Below the pieces are notes generated by a model. The model ran no database searches and was not told the origin of the DNA. It saw nothing but the letters and a program-made list of their open reading frames with translations. From positions 62,001 to 126,000 of the forward strand of contig NZ_CANMSY010000003.1 in the NCBI RefSeq assembly GCF_947500705.1: 64,000 bases of DNA, written 5' to 3'. Origin of the DNA: an uncultured Brachybacterium sp. Lineage in GTDB: Bacteria; Actinomycetota; Actinomycetes; Actinomycetales; Dermabacteraceae. The translations under genes were made by a program, and so were the position numbers. This document shows, in pieces, positions 17,258 to 25,333 of the stretch (positions within the stretch are counted from its first letter, which is position 1; each line of letters starts with the position of its first letter).

Positions 17258-19150
17258 TTGACTAAGCTAAGCCTCCGGTCCGAACGTCGGGCCCTCCCGA
17301 TTCCCCCGAGGTTCTCTCCCCCCATGCTCGGCACCATGCGCCGTCTCTGGCAGACGGTCCGTCCGATCCGCTTCCGCCTCTATCTGGGCCTGCTCAGCGC
17401 CATGACGGCATCGATCGTCGCGCTGATGATCCCGCAGGTCCTCGAATTCATCGTCAACCGCCTGGAGGTCGATGCCACCGGCGCCACCATCTGGACCGGC
17501 GGCGCGATCGTGCTGGCCCTCGGCATCGTCGAGGCGTCCCTGATCTGGTTGCGCCGCACCTTCGCCGTCGCGCCCTCGACCATGGTCGAGAAGCAGATCC
17601 GGGTGAGCTTCTACCGCCGCGTCCAGCACATGCCGGTCACCTTCCACGACGGCTGGGGCTCCGGTCAGCTGCTCTCGCGGATGATGACCGACATCAACCA
17701 GATCCGCCGCTGGATCGCCTTCGGCATGATCATGGCCGTCACCAACGTCGTCACGATCACCGTGGGCATGGCGCTGCTGATCCGCTCCTCCGCGATCCTG
17801 GCGCTGATCTTCTTCCTCGCCGCGGTGCCGGTGGCGATCATCGCCTACCGCTTCAACCGCAGCTTCTCCGTGCTCTCCCGCCTCTCGCAGGACCAGAACG
17901 GCGACCTGGCCACCACGATCGAGCAGTCGGTCCAGGGCATCCGCGTGCTCAAGGCCTTCGGCCGCGGCCCGTCGGCCCTCGAGGGCTTCACCGAGCAGGC
18001 CGAGGAGCTGCGCCGCACCGAAGTGCGCAAGGCCACCGCGATCGCGCGCTTCGACATGTTCATGTTCATGCTGCCCGAGCTCGCGCTCGGCGTGGCGCTG
18101 CTGGTGGGTCTGCATCTCACCGCCTCGGGAGACATCTCCACCGGCCAGCTCGCCTCCTACTTCGCGACCGCCACCCTGGTGGTGGGACCGGTGCGGATGC
18201 TGGGGATGCTGCTGGGCCAGGCCGTGAACGCGACCACCGCTCTGGACCGTCACTACGAGGTGATGGATTCCGAGAACACCATCACCTCTCCGAAATCCCC
18301 GGCCCGCATCGATCCGTCTGGCGCGACCGGTGCGGTGCGGCTTCAGGACGTGCACTTCCGCTACGAGGACGCTCCGGAGCATGTGCCGGACGTCCTCGAC
18401 GGTGCGAGCCTCGAGATCCTCCCGGGCGAGACCATGGCCCTGGTGGGCGTGACCGGCAGCGGCAAGTCCACCCTGCTGCAGCTGGTGCCGCGGCTGTATG
18501 ACGTCACCTCCGGCACGATCTCCATCGACGGGGTCGACATCCGCGACATGGACCTCACCGATCTGCGCAGCCTCACCGCCGTCGCCTTCGAGGACGCCAC
18601 CCTGTTCTCCGACTCGGTGCGGGACAACGTGCTGCTGGGGGCCGACGCCGCGCTCAGCGCGGAGCAGGCCGAGGAGCTGCTGCACCTCGCGCTGCGCACG
18701 GCCGACGCGACCTTCGCCTACGAGCTGCCCGAGGGTGTGGACACCCGCATCGGCGAGGAGGGGATGAGCCTGTCCGGTGGGCAGCGCCAGCGCCTGGCCC
18801 TGGCCCGCTCGATCGCGGCCAGACCCGCGGTGCTGCTGCTGGACGACCCGCTCTCGGCCCTGGACACCAAGACCGAGGAGACCGTCACCGAGCGCCTGCG
18901 CGAGGTGCTCAAGGGCACCACCACGCTCATCGTCGCCCACCGCAGCTCGACCGTCGCGCTCGCCGATCGGGTCGCGCTGCTGGACGGCGGGCGGGTGGTC
19001 GACGTCGGCACCCACACCGAGCTGATGGCGAGCTCCGCCCGCTACCGCTGGGTGATCGCCCATCAGGAGGAGGAGCGACGCCGCGACCAGGACATCGAGA
19101 CTCTCACCGGGGAGCTCGAGCTCCGCGCGATCCAGGAGGAGGGCCGATGA
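17258..19150 (+). CDS. Heterodimeric ABC exporter, subunit 1 (non-canonical ATP site)
   Basis: A 630-residue half-transporter with six membrane helices followed by a nucleotide-binding domain: Walker A GVTGSGKST, signature LSGGQRQ, and Walker B ending LLLDDPLSALD. The catalytic glutamate after Walker B is aspartate, typical of the subunit carrying the degenerate site in heterodimeric exporters. The switch histidine (VAHR) is kept. The start is uncertain: the TTG at 17258 has GGAG four bases upstream, while ATGs at 17324 and 17336 lack a ribosome site. It overlaps the second subunit (ATGA). The substrate is unknown. Confidence 0.88.
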   Translation: MTKLSLRSERRALPIPPRFSPPMLGTMRRLWQTVRPIRFRLYLGLLSAMTASIVALMIPQVLEFIVNRLEVDATGATIWTGGAIVLALGIVEASLIWLRRTFAVAPSTMVEKQIRVSFYRRVQHMPVTFHDGWGSGQLLSRMMTDINQIRRWIAFGMIMAVTNVVTITVGMALLIRSSAILALIFFLAAVPVAIIAYRFNRSFSVLSRLSQDQNGDLATTIEQSVQGIRVLKAFGRGPSALEGFTEQAEELRRTEVRKATAIARFDMFMFMLPELALGVALLVGLHLTASGDISTGQLASYFATATLVVGPVRMLGMLLGQAVNATTALDRHYEVMDSENTITSPKSPARIDPSGATGAVRLQDVHFRYEDAPEHVPDVLDGASLEILPGETMALVGVTGSGKSTLLQLVPRLYDVTSGTISIDGVDIRDMDLTDLRSLTAVAFEDATLFSDSVRDNVLLGADAALSAEQAEELLHLALRTADATFAYELPEGVDTRIGEEGMSLSGGQRQRLALARSIAARPAVLLLDDPLSALDTKTEETVTERLREVLKGTTTLIVAHRSSTVALADRVALLDGGRVVDVGTHTELMASSARYRWVIAHQEEERRRDQDIETLTGELELRAIQEEGR

Positions 19151-20985
19151 GCACCGACGCCGTCAAGAACCCGCAGCCGGGCCAGAAGCCGGACCAGAAC
19201 GATCCGGAGCAGCAGTCCTACACCGCCGAGGAGAACACGGCGTCCCGGCAGCGCTCCTTCGCCCTGCTCGGCGAGCTGATCTCCCCGGTCAAGGGTCAGT
19301 TCGTCGTCATGGCGATCATGGTCGTCATCGCGCAGCTGGCGGTCGTGGCCGGGCCCGCGATCATCGCCTGGGGCATCGACCACGGCCTGCCCTCCCTCAT
19401 GGCGGGCGACTCCACCCCGGCCTACCAGGCGGCTGCGCTCGCCGTCGGCGCCGCGATCGTCGGCGGCGTGCTGACCTACGGGTATGTGCGTCAGTCGGTC
19501 GTCGTCGGCCAGAAGATGCTGCTGGCCCTGCGCCGCAAGGTCTTCCGCTTCACCCAGAAGCAGGACCTCGAGTTCCACGAGTCCTACACCTCGGGGCGGA
19601 TCGTCTCCCGCCAGACCTCCGACATGGAGGCGCTGCGCGAGCTGCTGGACTCGGGCGTGAACGTCATGGTCGGCGCCTCCCTGTCGATGGTGTTCACGAT
19701 CGTGCTGATCGTGACCATGGACCCGGTGACCGGCCTGGTGATGCTGCTGATGCTGATCCCCTGCGTGGCGCTGACCGTGTGGTTCCAGAAGCGCTCCCGC
19801 ATCGAGTACCGCGCGATCCGCACCCACTCGGCGCGGCTGATCGTCCACTTCGTCGAGGCGATGGCCGGGATCCGCGCGGTGAAGGCCTTCCGCAAGGAGG
19901 ACCGCAACCAGGCGGAGTTCGACCGCCTCGCCCAGGACTACCGCGACGCCTCGCTGCGCTCGATCAACGTCTTCGGCATCTATCAGCCGGCGCTGCGCGT
20001 GCTCGCGAACGTCACCATCGCCGCGGTGCTGGTGGTGGGCGGGTTCCGGGTGCTGAACGGCGACCTGCAGGTGGGCGTGCTGGTGGCACTGGTGCTGTAC
20101 TCGCGCCGGTTCTTCCAGCCGGTGGACGAGATCGCGAACTTCTACAACGCCTTCCAGTCCGCCGTCGCGGCGCTCGAGAAGATCGCGAACCTCCTCGCGG
20201 TGCAGCCGCATGTGAAGGAGTCCCGCACCCCCACCGCGCTGCCCACCTCGAGCGGGCAGGTGGACTTCGAACGCGTCGCTTTCCGCTACTCCGAGGACGG
20301 TCCGCTGGTGCTCCAGCCGCTGGACCTGCACATCCCCGCCGGGCAGACGATCGCCCTGGTGGGCCAGACGGGCGCCGGGAAGTCCACGGTCGCCAAGCTC
20401 ATCGCCCGCTTCTACGACACCACCGAGGGGCGGGTGACGCTGGACGGCGTGGACCTGCGGGACATCTCGATGAAGGACCTCACGCGCAACATCGTGATGG
20501 TCACCCAGGAGGCGTACCTGTTCTCCGGCACCGTCGCGGACAACATCGCGCTCGGCAAGCCCGGCGCGAGCCGCGAGGAGATCGAGGCCGCGGCCCGCGC
20601 CATCGGGGCCGACGCCTTCATCGAGAAGCTCCCCTACGGCTACGACACCGACGTGAACAAGCGCGGCGGCCGGGTCAGCGCCGGGCAGCGGCAGCTGATC
20701 TCCTTCGCCCGAGCCTTCCTCGCCGATCCGCGGGTGCTGATCCTCGACGAGGCCACCAGCTCGCTGGACATCCCCTCGGAGCGGATGGTGCAGGAGGGGC
20801 TGACGAAGCTGCTCGGCCATCGCACCTCGCTGATCATCGCCCACCGCCTGACCACCGTGATGATCGCGGACCGGGTGCTGGTGGTGCACGGCGGCGAGGT
20901 GGTCGAGGACGGCTCCCCCACCGAGCTGGTCGCCGCAGGCGGCCGCTTCGCGGCGCTCTACCAGGCGTGGCAGGACTCGATGTGA
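19147..20985 (+). CDS. Heterodimeric ABC exporter, subunit 2
   Basis: A 612-residue partner with a charged 35-residue N-terminus, six membrane helices and a nucleotide-binding domain with Walker A GQTGAGKST and Walker B VLILDEATSSLD (catalytic glutamate present). The signature is VSAGQRQ instead of LSGGQ. In a dimer this weakened signature faces the aspartate-bearing Walker site of subunit 1, so one ATP site is degenerate and the other consensus. Such pairs export drugs, peptides or lipids. The start overlaps subunit 1's stop. Confidence 0.92.
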   Translation: MSTDAVKNPQPGQKPDQNDPEQQSYTAEENTASRQRSFALLGELISPVKGQFVVMAIMVVIAQLAVVAGPAIIAWGIDHGLPSLMAGDSTPAYQAAALAVGAAIVGGVLTYGYVRQSVVVGQKMLLALRRKVFRFTQKQDLEFHESYTSGRIVSRQTSDMEALRELLDSGVNVMVGASLSMVFTIVLIVTMDPVTGLVMLLMLIPCVALTVWFQKRSRIEYRAIRTHSARLIVHFVEAMAGIRAVKAFRKEDRNQAEFDRLAQDYRDASLRSINVFGIYQPALRVLANVTIAAVLVVGGFRVLNGDLQVGVLVALVLYSRRFFQPVDEIANFYNAFQSAVAALEKIANLLAVQPHVKESRTPTALPTSSGQVDFERVAFRYSEDGPLVLQPLDLHIPAGQTIALVGQTGAGKSTVAKLIARFYDTTEGRVTLDGVDLRDISMKDLTRNIVMVTQEAYLFSGTVADNIALGKPGASREEIEAAARAIGADAFIEKLPYGYDTDVNKRGGRVSAGQRQLISFARAFLADPRVLILDEATSSLDIPSERMVQEGLTKLLGHRTSLIIAHRLTTVMIADRVLVVHGGEVVEDGSPTELVAAGGRFAALYQAWQDSM

Positions 20986-20992
20986 GCCGAGG

Positions 20993-21649
20993 TCACGCCC
21001 CGAGCATCACCCGCAGCTGGTCGGTCACGCCCTCGACCTGGACCGGCGCGCTCGGCCGACGGAAGGTCTCGGGGGTCACCAGGAACCGCTGCTCGAGCAC
21101 GACCCGGCCGGGCAGGGTGGACATGCGGGTGCCATCCTCGGCGTACCCGCAGGCGCGGGAGACACCGAAGGAGGCGTCATTCCCGACCGCGGCGGAGGAC
21201 TCCGCGCGCCTCGCCCCGAGGTGGTCGAAGGCGAGCACCAGCATCGCCTGGCGCATCAGTGTGCCGTAGCCCTTGCCGTGGGCATCGAGCGTCAGCCAGG
21301 AGCCGGAGGTGACGGTGCGCCGCTCGGCGAAACGCACGGCCGAGAGGTCCTGGCAGCCGATCAGCCGGCCGCCCGCCCAGGTCCCGAGCGGCAGTGTCCA
21401 TTCCTCCGGCGAGATCCCGCTGCGCAGCCGCCACTGGAAGCTCAGCGCATTGCGCACCCGCACCTCAGGCTGCTCCTGGTACCACCAGAACATCGCCGGG
21501 GACTCCGGATCCTCGAAGATCGGCCGACGCAGCAGGGCGGCGTACTCCGGCAGGTCCGCATCGGCGAGCGGGCGCAGGGTGAGTGCGCCGGCGCGCAGCA
21601 CGAGGCCGAAGGGCGGGTGGAGGATCACGAGGCCGGGGTGAGTCGTCAC
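20993..21649 (-). CDS. GNAT-family N-acetyltransferase
   Basis: A 218-residue acetyltransferase of the RimJ/RimL type: LTLRPLADADLPEYAALL at the start of the fold and the acetyl-CoA loop in GKGYGTLMRQAMLVLAF. The GTG at 21649 is chosen because TATTCT on this strand ends exactly six bases upstream, a leaderless arrangement. A longer frame runs upstream into the divergent pcp gene and is rejected. The acceptor is unknown. Confidence 0.85.
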   Translation of the reverse strand: MTTHPGLVILHPPFGLVLRAGALTLRPLADADLPEYAALLRRPIFEDPESPAMFWWYQEQPEVRVRNALSFQWRLRSGISPEEWTLPLGTWAGGRLIGCQDLSAVRFAERRTVTSGSWLTLDAHGKGYGTLMRQAMLVLAFDHLGARRAESSAAVGNDASFGVSRACGYAEDGTRMSTLPGRVVLEQRFLVTPETFRRPSAPVQVEGVTDQLRVMLGA

Positions 21650-21718
21650 CGGCACAGAATAGAGGCAGACCAGGTTCCTGGCCTCTGAATACTCTCGGCC
21701 GGTGCCTAGGCTGTCCTC

Positions 21719-22348
21719 ATGACCACAGACGTGCTGCTGACCGGTTTCGCCCCCTTCGATGGAGCGGCGGTCAACGAGTCCTGGGAGGCGGTGCGCCTGG
21801 CCGCACCGCAGCTGCACTCGGCGGGCCTCACGGTGGAGATCCTCGAGCTCCCGGTCGAGTTCGGTCACGCCGGGGAGCTGCTCGCCGCGGCGCTGCACGA
21901 GCACCGCCCCTCGCTCGCGATCGCGGTCGGCCTCGCCGCCGGACGCACCGGCATCACCCCGGAGCGGATCGCGGTCAACGTGCGCGATGCCCGGATACCG
22001 GACAACGCCGGGGCGAGCCCGGTCGACGAGCCCGTGGTGGCGGGCGGACCGGTCGGGTACTTCTCCAGCCTGCCGATCAAGGCGATGGTCGCAGCCCTCA
22101 CGGTCGACGCCGTTCCGGGCTCGGTCTCGCAGACGGCAGGCACCTATGTGTGCAATGACGTCTTCTACACGCTGCAGCATCTGCTGGCGACCGACCCGGA
22201 GCTCGCGGGGGTCCGAGGCGGCTTCATCCACGTCCCGGAAGCCGCGGTCCTCGACGCCCCCACCACCGCCCGGGCACTGGCACGGATGGTCGAGGTCGCG
22301 CTGCGCACAGACGTCGACGATCGCGTCGCAGGCGGCACCGAACACTGA
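21719..22348 (+). CDS. pcp: Pyroglutamyl-peptidase I
   Basis: A 209-residue cysteine peptidase of family C15, which removes N-terminal pyroglutamate from peptides in the cytoplasm. The catalytic triad is visible as E82 (GITPERIAVN), C145 (GTYVCNDVFY) and H171 (GGFIHVPEA), and the N-terminal VLLTGFAPFDG is diagnostic. The length matches the family. TAGGCT at 21707-21712 ends six bases before the ATG, so it is probably leaderless. It diverges from the GNAT gene, and its 3' end abuts the DnaA-box cluster. Confidence 0.93.
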   Translation: MTTDVLLTGFAPFDGAAVNESWEAVRLAAPQLHSAGLTVEILELPVEFGHAGELLAAALHEHRPSLAIAVGLAAGRTGITPERIAVNVRDARIPDNAGASPVDEPVVAGGPVGYFSSLPIKAMVAALTVDAVPGSVSQTAGTYVCNDVFYTLQHLLATDPELAGVRGGFIHVPEAAVLDAPTTARALARMVEVALRTDVDDRVAGGTEH

Positions 22349-22370
22349 TCCCGGGCCTCCTGTCAAGGCC

Positions 22371-22865
22371 TGTGGGGAGTGGGGAGCACTCCCGCCTCCC
22401 GACTGTGCACAACGTGGGCATGACCATGCGCAGCGGTGGGAAAAGGCCTCTTCGGCACCCGCCCTCTCGAGTTATCCACAATGTTTTCCACAGACGTGGA
22501 GGAATGACAGACGTGTAGTTCTGCAGGTACAGCGGACTTGCCGGGCGTGTCGCAGCGCAGTGAGCGGGACGGGATCGCCTTTCCTCCTCGCGCACGACGA
22601 ACCGCCCAGCGCCGGTGCCTTTCCGGCATTCCTGCAGGTCATCTGCCCAGCAGGAAATATGGGATGAGCCACTCCCTTTGCCTCGAGAGACGTTTCCGCA
22701 GGCTGCGGCCTCTCGTCTGCGAGCTCTGCAGTGTGGGAAAGTCTCGGCCCTCATGGGCTGTCCCCACCAGCTGTCCACACCCCATGCCGAGTTATCCACA
22801 GCACGCTCCGGTCATCCCCAACCATCCGCAGAGTTATCCCCAATTCCGTCCACAACTGGGGAAAA
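22371..22865. other. Cluster of DnaA-box-like sites: candidate replication origin or DnaA-binding locus
   Basis: Most of the 710-bp gene-free spacer 22349-23058. TTATCCACA, the consensus DnaA box, occurs exactly at 22472-22480 and 22792-22800. Near matches lie at 22484 (TTTTCCACA), 22771 (CTGTCCACA), 22812 (TCATCCCCA), 22834 (TTATCCCCA), and in reverse at 22732 (TGTGGGAAA) and 22857 (TGGGGAAAA); weaker ones are at 22822 and 22846. From 22792 on, the sites follow one another every 10-20 bp. No convincing gene is present. A functional oriC is not proved, since dnaA and dnaN are not in the window. Confidence 0.6.
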
Positions 22866-23058
22866 CCACACTGTTGTAGTTCCTCGGCAGGGTCTCGGAG
22901 CCGGGAGATCCGTGATAGCGGGACTCCAGCCGACGAGCGCCTGCGGCCGTCGGGCACAGACGAAACGGGCCGGAGCCGCTCCTGCGCCGCTCCAGCCCGT
23001 TCTCGCCCTCCGCACCGTTCTCGCCCCCGCACCGCGCCCGTCGCCTGGGCGCCTGGAC

Positions 23059-23976
23059 TCAGAGCGTCATCACCGTCAGCGTCTTGACGACGATGACCAC
23101 CACGCACAGCAGCGTCGCGCCGGCGACCACCGCCGAGTGCACCAGCGCGGACCGCCGGGCCAGGGCCTGGCGGTCTGCGCCGGGCGTCGCCTTGGGGCGC
23201 AGCGCGAACATCCCGGCGGTGACCGCCGCGCCGAGCACCAGGCCGCCCAGGTGACCCTGCCAGGAGATGTTGGGGATGGTGAAGGTGATGACGAGGTTCA
23301 GGGCGATCAGCACCAGGATCTGCGCCGATTGTCGGCCCATCCGGCGGTTGGTGATGAACATTGCTGCGAACAGGCCGAACACCCCGCCGCTGGCTCCGAG
23401 GGTGCCGGTGTACCAGGCCTGTCCGAGCGGATCGGCGAGCAGGTACACGGCGGTGTGCCCGCCGAGCACCGAGACCAGGTAGACCGCTGAGTAGCGCACA
23501 TGGCCGAGGGTCCGTTCGAGGTACTGCCCCACGATCCACAGCGCGTACATGTTCAGCGCCAGGTGCAGGATGCCGCCGTGCAGGAAGCCCGCGGTGAAGA
23601 AGGTCCAGGGCATGAACACGGCGCGGAAGGGGGCGAAGAGTCCCAGCTGCTCCACGATCTGCGGTGCGAGCATCTGCCCGAGATAGACCAGCACGTTCAG
23701 GCCGATCAGCGTGTAGGTGACGTACGGGGTGTTCTTCCCCATCCCGCCGCCCATCGCGTTGCGGGGCCGGGTCGAGGCCTGCTGCCGGGACAGTTCGCGC
23801 TCGCAGTCCACACAGAGCACGCCCACCGGGGTGGGCCGCTGGCAGTCAGGGCAGGCCGGGCGCTCGCAGCGCTTGCAGCGCACGTAGCTCACCCGGTCGG
23901 GGTGGCGGGGACAGACCGGCTGGGCCTGCGGTTCCGGGGAGTCCTCGGCGCTGTAGCCGTAGCTGGGTCGTTCCAT
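23059..23976 (-). CDS. Rhomboid-family intramembrane serine protease with N-terminal zinc finger
   Basis: A 305-residue membrane protein. Residues 22-58 hold cysteine/histidine pairs of a B-box-like zinc finger (C-x2-H, C-x2-C, C-x2-C, C-x2-C). The rhomboid core follows with H138-x3-N142, the catalytic S196 in GASGG and the catalytic H242 in QGHLGG, so it is predicted to be active. It would cleave within or near transmembrane helices. In many actinobacteria a gene of this type lies near the cyclophilin gene, and here the cyclophilin is 5 kb away. Confidence 0.92.
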   Translation of the reverse strand: MERPSYGYSAEDSPEPQAQPVCPRHPDRVSYVRCKRCERPACPDCQRPTPVGVLCVDCERELSRQQASTRPRNAMGGGMGKNTPYVTYTLIGLNVLVYLGQMLAPQIVEQLGLFAPFRAVFMPWTFFTAGFLHGGILHLALNMYALWIVGQYLERTLGHVRYSAVYLVSVLGGHTAVYLLADPLGQAWYTGTLGASGGVFGLFAAMFITNRRMGRQSAQILVLIALNLVITFTIPNISWQGHLGGLVLGAAVTAGMFALRPKATPGADRQALARRSALVHSAVVAGATLLCVVVIVVKTLTVMTL

Positions 23977-24030
23977 GGGGGCTATTCCATCACGCTCACC
24001 TGGAGCGCGGCCGAGTGAGCGGCCCGGCGC

Positions 24031-25185
24031 TCACGCAGCCGTGTAGGGGAACGCGGCGAAGAGCTTCTCGAAGCGGGCCCGCTGCGTCTCGCTCACCGGC
24101 CGCTGCTCCTCGAGCACGAGCTTCCGCTTCCCGGCCGACCCCTTGCGGGACCAGACCCCCACCACCTCGCCGCGGCGCACGGCAGCTCGCTTGAACACTC
24201 CGTTGTTGCCGGGGACCAGGGCGTGGTGTCGTTCCTGGTCCATGAGGAAGAGGCGGTCGCGGTAGCCGAGCACGAGCTCGTCGAAGCCGGGCAGCAGCAG
24301 CTCGCGCATGGTCTCCTTCTCCGCGGCGGCGTATTCCTCAGCCAAGCCCGGGCGCCACCACAGCATCTCGCCATCGCCCCCGCGGGCGGCATCGGAGGTG
24401 GCATGCAGGCGTCCGTCCCGGTCCGCATACCCGTCCTCGAGCTGCTCGCCGAGCAGTGGCATCGCCGCGCGGATCTTCCCCAGCGGCAGCTTCGACCACC
24501 ACGCGAAGTCCCGCTCCCCCGCGGGGCCGTGGGTGGTGAAGTAGCGCTGGGCGAGCTCCGCGACGGCCGCGATCTCCTCACCGTTGAAGGCGCCCGCGAG
24601 GTCGGTGCCGGGCGGTAGCCAGGACTTCGCGAGCACCACGGCCGTCTCCCCCTCCCGCCAGGGCCCGTAGGCGGCGATCCCGAAGGAGATCAGCTCGCTG
24701 AGCAGGTGGTATCCGCGTCCTTGGCTCGTGCTGATCCCGGCGGCCTCCCACGCCGCCAGCAGCTCCTTGCGCAGCACCCCGCGGCCCGCGCCCGGCACGG
24801 AGTGCTCCCCGGCGATCTCCTCGAGCACGGCCTGGGCCCGTTCGAGGTGGTGCTCCTCGAGCTCGAGCTGCCCTCGTCGGGAGATCGCCGCTCGGAGCGG
24901 GCCGACGGCGCAGAGCTCGGTGAGCCAGGCCAGGGAATCGGCGGCGACGGCGAAGACGGTGCCGCGCATCGGATAGCCCCGCACGATCTCGCCCCGGTCG
25001 AAAGCCGCGAGCACAGCGGGGAGGTCGCCGCCGGTCCGCAGGGCGAGGGAGGCCATCACGCCCGCGAGGTCCTGGCCCTGATGGGCTCCGAAGGCGCGGG
25101 CCACCTCGACGGGCCTCTCCCAGCGCGGCGTCCCGACCAGGCCCTGGGCGAGGATCCGGGCTCCGGCGAGGTGTCGCTGCGTCAT
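24031..25185 (-). CDS. Winged-helix (HTH_42) protein, AlkZ-like DNA glycosylase candidate
   Basis: A 384-residue protein of the HTH_42 / AlkZ group. The N-terminal GAHQGQDLAGVMASLALRT contains the Q-x-Q motif that is catalytic in AlkZ, a glycosylase for interstrand crosslinks. LLPGFDELVLGYRDR is also conserved in the family. Most members are genomic orphans with undefined substrates. TACGCT on this strand ends six bases before the ATG at 25185, so the transcript is probably leaderless. The repair role is inferred from the motif. Confidence 0.8.
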   Translation of the reverse strand: MTQRHLAGARILAQGLVGTPRWERPVEVARAFGAHQGQDLAGVMASLALRTGGDLPAVLAAFDRGEIVRGYPMRGTVFAVAADSLAWLTELCAVGPLRAAISRRGQLELEEHHLERAQAVLEEIAGEHSVPGAGRGVLRKELLAAWEAAGISTSQGRGYHLLSELISFGIAAYGPWREGETAVVLAKSWLPPGTDLAGAFNGEEIAAVAELAQRYFTTHGPAGERDFAWWSKLPLGKIRAAMPLLGEQLEDGYADRDGRLHATSDAARGGDGEMLWWRPGLAEEYAAAEKETMRELLLPGFDELVLGYRDRLFLMDQERHHALVPGNNGVFKRAAVRRGEVVGVWSRKGSAGKRKLVLEEQRPVSETQRARFEKLFAAFPYTAA

Positions 25186-25333
25186 GAGGCGAGCGTAATG
25201 GCCGCTGCGGGGTGGAGCCGAGGATCCATCAAAAGGTTGATCTGCTCGCGCTGCACGCTCCCTAGCGTGGAGAGCAACCCACCCGGGACCACCTCACGGC
25301 CGCCACCAGCGGTCTTCTCTCGAAGGAACCACA

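Noticed and set aside
17236-17275. Iron-box-like sequence and a CCAC-N8-GTGG dyad before the ABC exporter
   Set aside because: Only about 10 of 19 positions match the IdeR consensus, so I do not call a box; the dyad arms are only four bases.
22363-22879. Several short frames within the DnaA-box spacer
   Set aside because: They are short, overlap one another in different frames, and have arginine- or proline-rich composition with no start signals.
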